NCBI GenBank assembly: GCA_015179125.1
Contig: WHVA01000138.1
Location: forward strand, 62,001-126,000
DNA: 64,000 nt
Source of the DNA: Gautieria morchelliformis
Taxonomy: Eukaryota > Basidiomycota > Agaricomycetes > Gomphales > Gomphaceae
Direction of reading: 5' to 3'
Below are positions 11,972 to 28,200 of this stretch, piece after piece. Within the stretch, counting starts at the first letter, position 1; the number at the start of each line of letters is the position of its first letter. Below the pieces are notes generated by a model. That model did not search any database and was not told the DNA's origin. It worked only from the letters and a program-made list of their open reading frames with translations. Both the position numbers and the translations under genes were made by a program.

Positions 11972-14759
11972 ATGGCTCCTGACCATGATTCCATGCGGGC
12001 CCGAGGCACAGCCCACCGCCCCTTAACTGCCAATAAGAATGTGCATTCCTCCACACACGGAGGTCGAGTCAGGACCCACAACGCCGTATCTCTCTTAACC
12101 GCTACCCGCCCCAATCCCTTCTCCCCTCCAACTCCAGCGCCCACTCCACAACCACTCATGCCAGAACCTGGTCCATCTTCGTCTGGTAGCAGTGCGGCAA
12201 CAACCATCATCCCAGCATCTCACGACGTTACTGCGGAAGCGTTAGCGTGGTCCTCATTAGCCTCTACCCATCTGCGCAATCTCCCTAGTTCAGCCATCGA
12301 CTCGCTCCTCATATCCACACTCCCACATCTCACTCATGCACAACTCGTGCACCTTGCATCCATTCTTCCGGCATGCCATAAGCGCGACTTTCTAGCCGAT
12401 CTTCCACCGGAAATTGCTTTGCATATCCTCAGCTTCGTAGACGACGTTGGGACACTCGCGCGGGCAGGGCGCGTAAGCCGTACCTGGAGGCTCCTTGTCA
12501 ACGATGATGCCCCGTGGAAGATAATGTGTGCCAGGAGAGGCTTCGAGGTGGACGAATTGGAGGAACAGATTCCAAGACTTGCGAAAGTGCGATCGCGGAG
12601 AAGAAGAACGATATTGTCTGACGCACCAGGCCCGTTGACATGTGTCAGAAACCTTTGGGCAGCATCTTCGCAGGAAGACGGCATGTCAGAGAGTACGTAT
12701 ACTCGCGGGGCTGTTTGCTGTGTGTGCTGAGCAGACAACACCCGATATCCAGGACCTCGCGTCAGCAACTCTTGGGAAGGAAAGGAGAGCACTCGACGGC
12801 CAACTCAACCTTTCCAAGCGCAGCAATCTTTCTCTTACCGCAAGCACTTTAAATCGGCTCACTTAACGGGTTTGTACATTCCTACAACTTGTCATGACGT
12901 CATGAGTTATACCTTGACTCGCAGAGAGCAACTGGCGTCATTCTGGTCGGCTGTTGCGCTCGCACCGCTCTCAGGATGCAGATGTCGTAGCGTGTCTAGC
13001 GATGGATGACCAATGGATTGTGGTTGGATTGGCTAACTCACGCGTCCACGTGTTTTCTGCATCCACAGGCGTTCTTGCGCGTACTCTAATTGGCCATGAG
13101 ACTGGTGTATGGTCGCTATGGCTTGTTTCAAAGGGTGGTGGTGGATTGGACCGTGAACACCGAAACGCGACGTCAGCTGAATCCGTTTGGTCTTCAGAAC
13201 CTCAAGAGGACAATTCTGGGGCTTCGACTCCGCCGTCACTCCGCACGGAAGTGGGTGCAAGCTCTCCCACATCTCCCATATCGTCATCGTCAGGATCTTC
13301 TACATCGTCCGGTAACTTGCCTTTTCAGAGCGTGTTTGATAGTTTACGACCATTGCCTGGCGAATCTAATGGTATAGCCGCTGAGGATGGTGATCCTAGT
13401 GCCCGCCAATCGGATCCTTGCAATGCGTCTCGCGGTTGGGGTCAAGCCAACGCACTAGTCGTTAGCGGCGGGTGTGACAAGCAGATCAGAGTCTGGGATA
13501 TTAAGTCTGGGTACGCAATACTTGATCTCCCTCTTCGATAGTCATGGTTTCATTTTTTTGAGATCGAGAATTCTACGCACAGGGTCACCGTACTCATCCC
13601 TCCCTTAGGTACTGTCTGTACGTATTACGTGGTCACAGATCTACCGTTCGGTGCATGAAGATGTTCCATGGGCGTCCGATAGCTGTCTCTGGCGGACGTG
13701 ACCACACGTTGCGCGTGTGGGATATCCAGAAAGGGGTAAGTAACCGTCTCATTTCAGTTCATCCAGCATGTTGGTAACACCTTTAAATTTAGACCCTTCT
13801 GAGGACTCTGGAAGGTCACACCGACAGCGTGCGGTGCCTTGACGTGTTTGGAAACCAGGTCGTCAGTGGTAGCTATGACTGTACCGTCCGCGTCAGTGAT
13901 TACGTTCTATCCATCGTTCAGTCGAGAAAGTTCATCTTTGTTTCAGCTTTGGAATGTTGACACGGGCGAATGTCTACGTGTGTTCAACGGGCATTATCAC
14001 CAAGTTTATACTGTGGCATTCGATGGTGAGAGAATTGCGTCTGGTGGACTCGACACCACTGTCCGAATCTGGTCAGCCAGCACTGGGTAAGCCACATGTT
14101 GCCTTGACCCCATATATGGAGCTTAGCGAGATCGTAGAACGTGCTTAGCACTCCTTCAAGGCCACAAAGAGCTCGTCTGTCAATTGCAGCTATCGAGCCG
14201 GACAAACACCGTCATCACCGGTAGTGTTGATGGCAGAATCATAATCTTCAGCATCGCACCAGCAGGTTCACATCGCCGCACCGGCACCAGTCGTCGCTTT
14301 CCTGTAGCGGCACCCTTAGAATCTGACGTGCCGGCTTCACCTCCCTTGTCACCTCCTCCTACCGCATACGACGGAGACGAGCAGGGTGTCGAAGCTGGGT
14401 ATCATATAATGGCCCGGGTGCCTGCACACATCTCGAGTGTGACTGGCCTACAGTTCGATGATCGGCCAGGAGGACGATGGCTGGTTTCCGGAGGCACTGA
14501 CGGTCGTGTGCAACTGTGGGAGTTTGCTGCTGGGTCAAACTCTCCTTCCCGGGGTAACCACGGTGTGCAGACCCTCAGCGGCAACAGCATACCTTATGGC
14601 TGCGGGGGAGAAATAAGGTTGGTACGTGACTTAACGGAGCCATGCGAGGGTTTATGGAAAGTGGCGTTCCGCGGCGACCAGGCAGTCATTTGTTGCCTCA
14701 GGTCTGGGCGGACAGTAATAGAGATATGGAGCTTTCGGCCAGTGGAAGAGGATCTCTGA
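11972..14759 (+). CDS. F-box/WD40 protein, Cdc4/Pop1-type SCF substrate receptor
   Basis: A specificity subunit of an SCF ubiquitin ligase: the F-box binds Skp1 and the WD40 propeller binds phosphorylated substrates. The ATG at 11972 opens a low-complexity N-terminus rich in Pro, Thr and Ser. The F-box follows (DFLADLPPEIALHILSFVDD, then RTWRLLVNDDAPWK). WD40 repeats are spread over later exons: WIVVGLANSRVHVF, VVSGGCDKQIRVWDIKSG, CLYVLRGHRSTVRCM with GGRDHTLRVWDIQKG, LRTLEGHTDSVRCL with SGSYDCTVR, LWNVDTGECLRVFNGH with ASGGLDTTVRIWSA, then LLQGHKELVCQL and LVSGGTDGRVQLWEF. About six exons: roughly 11972-12680, 12925-13520, 13616-13737, 13792-13891, 13949-14087 and 14149-14759. Long Ser-rich inserts interrupt the propeller (about 13190-13330). 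Likely a cell-cycle regulator, but Met30-type roles cannot be excluded. Confidence 0.88.
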
Positions 14760-15216
14760 GCGAGGTGATTGCAGTGTGTGGACAACGGTTTCGACCATCC
14801 TATGTACACTCGGTGCAGATTGGAAACCAAGGACAGCAACATAGGCTACCTGTTCATTTTCTCGGGGACAATGATCCGACAGTGACCCTTGAAACGTGGC
14901 CCATGTGAAACAAAACGTGCAAACATACGAACATACGAATACATATAAAGAGTTTGGCCATTCCATCTAACGTTAAGATGACCCTAACAGCTGCACTCCA
15001 CCCTCCTTGGTAAATACGAGCTGTTTCCGCTCTCCGAGTATTGCAACATGTTCACTGACTTCTTGGCCATCGTACATCTTCTCATGCGGTATGCAGCGAT
15101 TCATAAAGGCCGTAAGCGTATCGAGGGACATATCGTCTGCCCCTTGGAAAGAGGTTCTGAATAGATACGCGATCGACTGAAAAGTGTACGCAAGGCTGTG
15201 TTTGGTAAGTTAAAGG
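14760..15216. other. Intergenic region between converging genes
   Basis: The F-box/WD40 gene (+) and the AT-hook gene (-) converge here. Nothing else is recognised. Confidence 0.5.
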
Positions 15217-17429
15217 TCAGCCGATCATGGGATGATGACGTGCTTTCCGGACGTACCGACATTCCGGAGAGTCGAGTTCAGCCCCTTTCGGCGGCTGTGG
15301 CGCCATTGGTGCATGGACTGGGTGCGGACTTGCATGATACCTGGCATCCATCTTGTTTGAATCAGGTGCCGCGACAGGTGCCGCGACAGGTGTCCGTAGT
15401 GGAGGCGGAGACTGCGGACGTGGCGGCGGGGCCCGGATAGAGACATGTGCGCTAGAATTAAAACTTACCAATCCGGGGTCTTCTGCGCGTGGCTGTGCAG
15501 ACGGGTGCCCAAATTGCGCGGAATGTGTCGCTGGGCCAATGGGAGTATCTGTACTGCTGGATGCAGCCTCAGGGTGTACATAAGGCGAAAGGTTTTGTGT
15601 GGGGCCTGGGTCCTGTGGGTCTAACAGGTGCGGCCACGTGCCACTCCGATACATAGGGAGGGGTTCCGAGCCAGACCCTGAGCCTGACATTTCGCTGTCG
15701 GCGCGCTGCACTGAAGAAGAATGGGTGTCAGACGCTGCGGTGGTATCCATCGGACATGTATTATTAGCATAATTCTTCAATCTCCACACGACCCATGCCC
15801 GACCGGGCTGAGGAGGAAAAGTGCCCTCTGGGACAGGATGTGAGCCGGCAACATGAGTAGACTCGGAAGGAAGGGACTTTGGAGGAGTGCCCTCCCATTC
15901 ACCGCCGGAACCTGACGCTTTATTCGGATTTCGAGGCTTATTCGGTTTGGCGCGAACACGGCTCTGTCCTGCAGTGGGTGCGGCGTGGTGAGGTGGTGGC
16001 TGTGCATGGAAGTACAGCGAGTAACTGTCGTCATTCTCGCTATATTGACTGCCAGTATACAGGGGATAATATGACGATATTGGAGGGAGGGCTGAGAATT
16101 GATTAAGTAAGTGAATGGAGAGGAATGACCAAGCAATTCCCATACCAGGATACCAATACATGTCGCTCGAATACGGATGGTTGGGAGGAGGAGAAGGCGT
16201 GCGAAGCAGTGGAGGGGAAATGGAGGGGCGCCGCTCTGCTCGTGAAGTATTGGAAGAACTCGCAGGAAGAGCTCCTGCGATAGGGCGCAAGGTAAAAGGT
16301 GCAGACTTCTGAACCGGTTTGCGCTTCCGGGGACGTCCTCGGCCACGCTTTGGTGGGACCACGTTGTTAGGCACTTCAGCCTGAGGTGTGTCTTCCTCGG
16401 ACTCAGGCTCGTCCTCAGCATCCTGATCTGCGCAGAATGCACCTGAAGGCGGAGCGTCTCCCCTAGGAAACTCTGATCAATGAATCCGCATAACGTCGAG
16501 AACACGGGCGTACCTCCGTTGAGTGCTGTGTTTTGCGGCGCATTTTCTGGCATGCTGCACCCACGGGGCCGTACAGTAGGTTGAGTTCTTTCGAAGCTGT
16601 ATCCACCGACCACAAATGGCACATAGTATGCGATGAGCTTCTACCATTGTGGCACGAGGGTCCGATTCGAGAAACTTTACCCGTTCCTCCTCAGTGCGGC
16701 GGATTTGAACCGAGCCCGAAGACGAGTAGAGTCGCTGTTCGAAGGAAGGGTGCAACCCATCGTTCTCACCCTCGGGAGGATCGACGGACGCTGCCATATG
16801 TTCACGTTTAACTTTTTTTGTCACCGGCCGGGGTTTCGGCCCGAGTTTTCGAAGACGGCTAACACTGTATCTATGCTTTAGTGCTAAGGTGATCGGTCAT
16901 GGAGTGGACGGATGCACCATCGAGTTTTGTGAGCCGTCCAAGTAATAGGACAATATCGTCGGTCTCTCCGCAGCTCAATCCAATTCTCGCAAAATGCGCA
17001 AAGGACGCGATACTCCTCAATTTCGTTGATCTGAGGATCTTTCTCGAGGAGGGCAAATCGCTCCAACTCATAATGTTTGACTTTGCGACGTCGAAAGGCG
17101 GTGTTGGTGTCTTTGGGGTCACTTGTTTCTGCAGTAGGACCGGGTGTGACAGCTATTGACGTTGAATTGTCTCCAATAGCGGAAGGGCTTGGGTCTCGCA
17201 TCGCACTACCAGATGATTAAAACAAAGACCCCACAGTGTTCTACGACCGTTTCACGTACCCGTTAGATGGACAATTCAGAGTATGTTTTGCCCAATGATC
17301 CGTAGCGTTTCCGTCCGCATCGTGCGTCACAATAAACTCATCGCAATTCGTGCATAGAACCTGGCGGGAAAGGTTGCCGCGGGCCTCGTCTTCGCGAGTG
17401 GGTGACAGCAGATGGTCAATGGATGTCAC
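15217..17429 (-). CDS. AT-hook protein with three CxxC zinc-binding modules
   Basis: A likely chromatin or DNA-binding protein. Three related modules of the form VLC-x2-C, a WI-L segment, W-x2-H-x4-C occur in order: VLCTNCDEF with HWAKHTLNC (about 17429-17270), VLCAFCENWIELRR with WTAHKTRWC (about 17070-16900) and ILCAICGRWIQLRK with WVQHARKC (about 16660-16540). Modules two and three are each preceded by a block such as FALLEKDPQINEIEEYR. The last large exon (about 16465 to 15217) starts with an acidic stretch, then an AT-hook (PKRGRGRPRKRKP) and a long Pro/Ser-rich tail. Introns separate the modules, one per module. The first in-frame codon at 17429 is not ATG and a stop lies upstream, so a further 5' exon is missing. 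Families with this module recur in Agaricomycetes; the function is not known. Confidence 0.66.
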
Positions 17430-19667
17430 AGGAAGGGATGGCCTCCGGGATAATTGCTTACCCCTCCACGTAACAGGTCAGGGTCAGTACACATAGGGAC
17501 CAATTAAGCGCTGGACTACCTTGGAAGTCCCGACTGTAGCTGGTTTTCTCGCTCGGTGTATAGTTCAGGTGCGATCCTTGGAGGACTGGTCAAATGTTCA
17601 AAACAGGCTATGTTTGCGTGAGAATGATGAGGTTGAGCGCCTAACTCACCTCAGCCGCGCGGTGGCGAATTGACCATGTATTAGGTCAGAATTTGATGTT
17701 TCTTCGCGCATTGCTGACGCATCGGATCCACTGGGTCCACTAAGAGTGTGAACAATAGGAGGTCACTGTCTGGAAGGGGGGAAGGTAGGTTGACATACAT
17801 ACATGGGTAATTCCTGGGACCTATAACTTCGATACCCTTGAGAGTCAAACGAGTCGGTATGATACTTATAGGCGTTGTCCTGTGTTCTGCAATAAGGGGA
17901 AATGTAGATGAGGATGACGGCTGTGGCAATGGAGTCGTGGATCGACATACACAATACCGGCCATGCCAGGTGTGTCGCCTGGAGCTCACAACGGCGGCTG
18001 AATGAATATCTGAATTTAAGGCTACGAATCAGTAACGTTGCTGGTGGTCATAAATGAGTCCTGAGGCTGTGATGTTTCAATCATGTTTGGACGTAGAAAA
18101 GGGGAACTTGACAAATACCTCACGGCCCAGATAAATTTCGGTGGTGCCTATCGTCGCTAGAGGAAGCTGGTGAGACTGGAGCTCAATGTGGCGTATTGCA
18201 GGGTGCAAAGCAGAGGTGCTAGAAAAGGAACATATGAAAAAACTCCGACAGACAGAGCTTCGAACCCCGCCTGCCGGTATCTGCCGCCTTTATCATCAGT
18301 CCAGAACACGTATTCATATATCTGATGTCTCCATCCGAACATTAGCCCAAGTATCGCATCACAACCACCACACAAGTTCCGAGACAATGTTCCTTGCATG
18401 GCCTCACACAAATCGAGCATTTTCGCTGTCCAAGTTCGGCGTTCGCGTTGTGAACTCGTGTAAAGTTCAAACGTGGGCATGGCATGGGAACATCATGCTG
18501 CGCAGACAATGAGTTGCGACTGCAGTTCCATAGCTGGCGCCATAAGATGCATACCAACAAGCCAGATACCAGATACACAATATTTGCCGACACTGTCCGC
18601 TTCGGCTTGGCGCGGATAGAAGCATCACTGGCGTCTAGCACTTTGTCTTACTTAGAACATGAGTCAATCGATCCACCCTGGCGGATTTTCAATGGCCGCG
18701 CCACCACACTCTACAAGCATCACAATATAATATCTCCTGGGAATACATTTCTGTCTCTGACCACCAGCCGCCTGGCGTCACAAATTCTGCCGTCTCAACA
18801 TTACGCCACTCCTCCCCAATGCCACCAAAAAATACGAACCGGGGCTAAGAAAAGCTCTCTATGAGCACATGTAGGGAAAATTATCCATTTTTTAATATCC
18901 TCGAATTATAACGAAATCTTTGTATTGTATAGTGTTAGTGCCACCGCGCCCTGAACAGATTTGATCCCCAGGATTATTAGGGTAGACAAATCACTATTAT
19001 GAAGGCTACTGTGGGCAATACCGCCAATAATTCTACCTTGATGTACCGCTGAACCTAATTTGGGGCCGCAGAGAGCGCAGGGCTCTTTCAGGACTGTCTC
19101 GGTTATTTTTTGAGGTCTCCTGAGTGCGGAACAAAGCCGTCATTTGAAGTATCCCGTGCTCGCAATTTAGCATGCGGGAGCCACTAGGCCAACTCATGTG
19201 CCATACCTAGTGCCACTGTGCCTGGGTAATAATTTTGGCCGTAGTGTCCACAGTCGTGATTTTTGGCCACGAAAAGTTAAGACAGGAATGTTAGCTGCTA
19301 GCCATGGCAGCCGCACCAGGCTGGTTGTCGGAAAAATGCATTCCCAGGCGACCTTATTTGTTTTCCATTCCCAACGTTTTACATATATAAATCGGGAATA
19401 GCTTCGGCGTACGTGGAGCATACCGGTCATTGAAAATAATGGTCTTTGATGTGGTCCATTATTCAGGCTCCGCAATGAGCTTTGTTCTCCTCCTTAGCGG
19501 TCTGCGGAGATGTGATGGTTATACAAGTCCTGAACCGTGCTTTTGTCTCCAGTGGTTGTGGAATCAGTTAAAAGGGCGTGGCACTCACAATCCGCATCAT
19601 CTATAGCCACTCACTGGACTCTCGCGACACTCAACGGCTACCAGCTACATTTTGCCTCTCCCTACGA
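17430..19667. other. No complete gene recognised
   Basis: A minus-strand frame at 18342-18641 has a Cys-rich tail (KCSICVRPCKEHC) and an overlapping frame at 18157-18480 has LCGGCDA. Either might be a 5' exon of the AT-hook gene or part of an unrecognised gene. A TTAAAA motif near 19567 lies about 100 bases before the next start codon. Nothing else is recognised. Confidence 0.4.
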
Positions 19668-21211
19668 ATGATTAACAACGAGACTCAGCTTGTTTCTTTG
19701 GCCAACTCCATGCTGGCTTCTCAAACTTACTCGAGCTTCCAGTACCAACAGCCTCAGGTGCCACCCTTCTGGGGTTTGTATCTCTCTCTAACAGTGAACA
19801 TCCAGCGAGAAATCTCAAAGATTTGCCAGAATGACATTGAGAAGATACTCTCTTCCGATAATTTGTAAGTCATGCGCTCGCACTTCCGCATGAAACTGAT
19901 CCTTTTCTACAATGTCCCAGAATACGGGACCACGAGGAGTTCATTACGGTCTGCTCCGTACTGATACGTGAAAGAAGTTTTCTGGCCCTCCGTGAATGGG
20001 TCAGTAATCCTCGTAAGGACAAAGCCAGCGTTGCTTGGAGTAGTGACGAAAGCACCATCGATATCACGATCTCTCGCCAGACCGAAACTATGAGCACCGT
20101 AAGCGTAACACGTATTAAAAATCACGGACAGCACACCCAATCTGGGTACTCGCTATGGGATTCCAGTCCTTCCCTCACACAAGAACCAGTCATACATTCC
20201 GGGGGGTCTTGCTACGATCCTTCCCGCTCGGCGTCTACGAATCCCGCACCACAATTAGAATACGCGGATGGCAATTATTTCAACCGGCAGGAGGGTCTTC
20301 AATCACAATATCCCCAAGACCACTACATGTTAATTCCCAACCAGGAATCTGCAATCACTGATAGCGGGGCATGGCCTCGTCAAGGCGTCCCGGCGGTCCA
20401 GTCTTTCAGCGAGCAACCTGCAGACACGGATCCCGGAGCACTGGCATGGAAACCCCTTGAAAGAGCTCCCACTCCACCGCTGCCGTACTACTCAATCCCG
20501 GCAGACCACCATCCTCAGCCTAGCTGGAGCCCGGGCGCCGGAGACCAGGCCCTTCGCCGCACCTCGTCGACGGATACAGTTTGTTCCATCGAGGAGTGGC
20601 AAGATCTGTCCATACAAGCCCAGCCCCTCCTGGATTCTGAACATACAGGACAGGGGTCACTCCCGTGGACCGAGGAGCCGCAACGTATGTCCGTACTAGA
20701 GCAGCGCACGCTTCTCGACATGGAGTCTAAACATACGGGAGATGGATCCGGGCAGCCGCAAGACAGGTCCATACAAGCCCAGCCCACCCTTCTCGGAGAT
20801 GGATCCGAGCGAGGCAGGTCCATACAAGCCCAGCCCGCCCTTCTCGGAGATGGATCCGAGCCGCCGCAAGACAGGTCCATACAAACCCAGCCCGCCCTTC
20901 TCAACCAGGAGTCCAAAAATGGGCCACGCGTGTGGACCGAGGAGACGCAAGATACCCAGTCCGCCATTCGCGACATGGCGTCTCAACAGCAAGATGGATC
21001 TCCCGTGCCGACCGCGGAGTCGCAAGATCAGTCCACACAAGCCCAGGCAACGATTTCCAACATGGAGTCTGAACACACAAGAGATGGATCTCTCGTGTCG
21101 ACCGAGGAGCCGCCGCAAGATACGTCCACACGAGCTCAGTCCACCATTCCCAACATGGAGTCTGAACATACAAGCGCTGGATCACCCGTGTTGACCGACG
21201 TCAAGGGGTAA
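19668..21211 (+). CDS. Repeat-rich protein of unknown function
   Basis: Two exons (19668-19865 and 19920-21211) joined by a 54-base GT-AG intron; TT+A restores a Leu codon and the frame stays open for over 490 residues. The start is the first ATG of the frame (MINNETQLVSLANSM). The N-terminal third has a helical-looking region (VNIQREISKICQNDIEKILS, then HEEFITVCSVLIRERSFLALRE). The rest is Pro/Gln/Ser rich and turns into degenerate repeats of about 20-31 residues built on RSIQAQPALL, GDGSE, MESEHT and TEEPQ elements (about 20600-21200). The DNA repeats are clear too, so the tail grew by minisatellite-like duplication. No signal peptide or membrane segment is seen. I do not recognise the family. 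Confidence 0.62.
20740..21190 (+). repeat. Coding minisatellite in the repeat-rich protein
   Basis: Degenerate direct repeats of the GGTCCATACAAGCCCAGCCC / GATGGATCCGAG type recur in frame. Units are of unequal length but all keep the reading frame, which suggests selection for an open frame during expansion. Confidence 0.7.
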
Positions 21212-21743
21212 GGAGAGCACGCCGATCTAATTTCCGTATCCCTTGTGAGCTCCTAGTGAGAACGGGCAGCTGTGCTTGGGGCTTTTATTTTGATTTTGAT
21301 ACGTTTGTCACAGGTATAGAATTAGATCGGTGATTCCGGAGAGAGTCGTGATGGCGGACTGACGAAAGTGTAAAATAAGAACAGTATGCCACTGGTCTTT
21401 CACAGGACCCAGACCAGCTGTGTGAGACTGAGGGTTTGCAGGGGAAATTTTCTCATCATGCAACCGTGAAAGCACAGCCATTATTGCATAATGCTACTCG
21501 AGACAGGAACCAGGACCGAGAGCACAACGTCTTGATCGAACACGCGCTGAATTCAAACAACACATCTAGATCTATGTAACACGTGCACCGACTGTTAGGC
21601 TACAGTGTCTAGTGTTTGGTTAGTATGTATGCTACGCAATAGCGATGGCCAAGGGAATTGGGCGTGCACAGTGTCCAGGCAAAACAATTGAGGAAGTCCG
21701 TTGATATGCGGTGCATAAAATGTCCGTGCACAGTAGCACTGTC
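21212..21743. other. Intergenic region, nothing recognised
   Basis: The region lies between the repeat-rich gene (+) and the 3' end of the GMC gene (-). It should hold both 3' untranslated ends. Confidence 0.5.
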
Positions 21744-25251
<3,508 letters not shown>

Positions 25252-28200
25252 TCATTTCTGTCGCTTCCAAGAAATAAGCTTTCCATGCCTCAGCTGACCA
25301 CTAATGTTCACCCTCGCATCAGACTTGGTGTAGACACGCAGGCCCAGCAGCACTGCATTATCATCACCTTCGTAGCTCTGCAATGCGAGGAGGTATGGCT
25401 GATGAACAACCTTCATCACTGTAGTTGAGAAAATCACTCACCATTTCCCGAAGGTCATCCCCGTCCTCAGGACTCTCGATCCTGAGGACCTGATGTTCAA
25501 CAGGATGTGCCTCCGAAGAATGGCATGCATCGCAAAGATCATATTCGTCACACACGAGACATTTCCATCGTACCCCCACTATCGGTGCTGTCTTACATCC
25601 ATCACACTCCCATCCTTCGTGTATAGGTAATGGTGCTATACAGAGTATGAGCGACGCCATTAACAACATCAAAACGATACTTACTTTGAGGACTCTCGAT
25701 CCTCAGAACACGATGCTGTACCGAGTGCTGGTTCGTACACTTCCCGGAGGAGCGACAATCGGTGCACAGGTCATAGTTCTCGCACACCAGGCATTTCCAA
25801 CGCACACCAATGATTGCGGGCATCTCACAGCTGTCACATGAAACGCCGGCATGAACAGGGCCTTGTGTGGGGTACAGGGATTGTGCCGCGGCAGGCGCTA
25901 ACGTGCTCCGAGTGCTCGCTTGGTCTGACACATTGTCCGGCTCCCCATTTTCCATGTCTTGACCCTCCCTCGAGACACCGTCGACTGCTGTACCCTCTGG
26001 CGCGAAGCCAGGGTAACCTATAATTCCCCGATTCAAATTGGAGTCTTCATCCCAAATGCCAATAATAGCTGTTTCTGGTTCCACCGGTATGGGATTACTA
26101 TCGACTATTTTGATTTCTACCGCGTCCGACGGAAACTCGTCCGAAATTTGAATCTGTTGCTCCGGGAAGACGGTAACCGGTTTGGCTGTGGGGAAAAAGC
26201 GCGCCTTCGTCAGCTTCCGCTCTGCAGTTGTGGCTTCAAAGCTTTCCATCTCGAGCTGCATTAGATCGCTACCGGCGAACGTTTCAGGGGGAACGACCAT
26301 TTGGGCTTGCCAAGGCCTAACGCTCGTGAGCAGGAGCAGTAATACCTTACCAATCCGAACCACGTACCTGCGCTCAAAGTTTGCAGCCATAGCCATACTT
26401 TTCGCCACCTCAGACCCAACGCGGGCTAGCTTTCGGGTGTCCCAATCTGGTCGATTCTTGGCGAAATAATCCTGCAGGAAAGTCACCGGTCACTATTCTC
26501 TTCACATTACAGCCATTCGCCAATCGAAACGTACTTTTTGGCGGTGGTAGTTACGATCCAATCGCACCTAGCAAATATGGTCGATGAGTAATTAGTATAT
26601 AACATTGGACAATATTTAGACTCACGTGGAGGACATAATCTCCAGCTTCGAGGTCTTTTGCCAGGACGACACTGCGGGGCCAGTGGACACAAAACTCAGA
26701 ACGTCCAAGCACGCGATCAGAACCCTTTCTGAAAAGCACGAAATCAAACGTCCACAGAGAGTACCCGGACAGCTCCCTCCAGAATCGCGAGTCCGCCTGA
26801 GACAGTACGATTGTGGCTGGAGAAGCCGTTGGAAGGCTGAATGTGACTATTTGCCAGTGGAAGAATTTGTGAGCCCCGTAGAAAGCAACAGTGAATAAAC
26901 TTTCTGCATACATGATACATCACCAAATTGCCACGCGCAAGGGAAAGTCCGCGACTCGACGTTTAACCAGTGCGAAGATTGTATCCATGTAGAGTCGAAG
27001 AGCTGGGTACGCTCGACTGCGTACCACGTGTCCAAAAAGTCCTCGTATTGCATGACGAACGCGCCATCATCTCCAAATTCATGCTCCAGAAGGTCGAGAG
27101 CTCCCAACCACTCTTTGGTCCATTCTTTGCTCCCGTCGCTCCACCGTCCATCCCATTCTCCTTTTCCCCAAGGATTACGTAGCCTCAAGAATCGCTTCCC
27201 ATTGTACTCTACTGTATTGAGAATACTGTATGCATGGGAGCTGATGAGACCTTTTTAAAGTCTCAAATGTGATCAGATTATATAGTAGAGCAGGAAGACT
27301 CACCATTGATTGTAGTGTCAGAAGTTGCAATACCCTTTCCTGCCAATGAAGTCAGATAGCATCCAAAGAGCCTATCTTTAGCCGCTCGACGAAGCTCGTT
27401 ATGCCAAAATTCGTCGATATCCAGGATCTCCTAATGTTTATTGTGGAAATCTACCTCATCGAAAAAGACACCCAAAGCACTCACGTTTGTATAAACAATC
27501 TGCGAGACGCCGCTGTTGTATATCTCGTGTTGACTTCTAAACTCTTCGAACAGTCGAGTGAATGCGTACCCAGTCAAGTCTTCAAGTGCTTGAAATGCAA
27601 AGCCGCTACTCAGCGAGGCATAATCGCCGTGAAACTTGGCAAAAGCTTTCTCAATCAGTGGACTTGGTGAACCATCAATATGTAAACGCCAAGTTGGTTA
27701 AGACGCGCTCACACCCAGGTCTCATTTTCTTGGGTGGACTTTGCGAAGTAGAGGGTCTTACTGCCTTTCCGAGCAACCTTCTGGTAGAGATCTTTATCAT
27801 TATGGTACAGGTTTTGAGTCTATTTGGATGTAAGCAAAGCACGTATGCGTTAGTGTATATGATCAGATACCTCGGCTGACAAAGTCTCATATTTAGGAAC
27901 GGTCGTGAATAGTTGACTGTGAAGCATAAAAAGACTGGTTAATACCAAAGAGTTCGGATACTGACTCGTCAATGATAACATCCGCCCATTCCCCGTCACG
28001 GCAAAAGATGAATCCATAGATACCGACCTGTAGTAGATGAGGATGACAGCTTAAGAGGAGCGAGAGCCTATATGGCTCTTATAACCAACCTTCTCGTCTC
28101 TCTATACAAGACTGTGAGAAGGACTAGTCAGAATGTTTATCACTTACTGCCACACAGATCTTCTCAATCAATCCGGGCATTGATGACAACGTAGCGACCG

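Noticed and set aside
18255-18280. TTCGAACCCC resembling a tRNA T-loop
   Set aside because: No matching D-arm, anticodon arm or acceptor stem was found around it.
25252-25672. Separate small gene after the calpain
   Set aside because: A GTGAGT donor after the second ZZ finger and an in-frame last exon make it the 3' end of the calpain gene.
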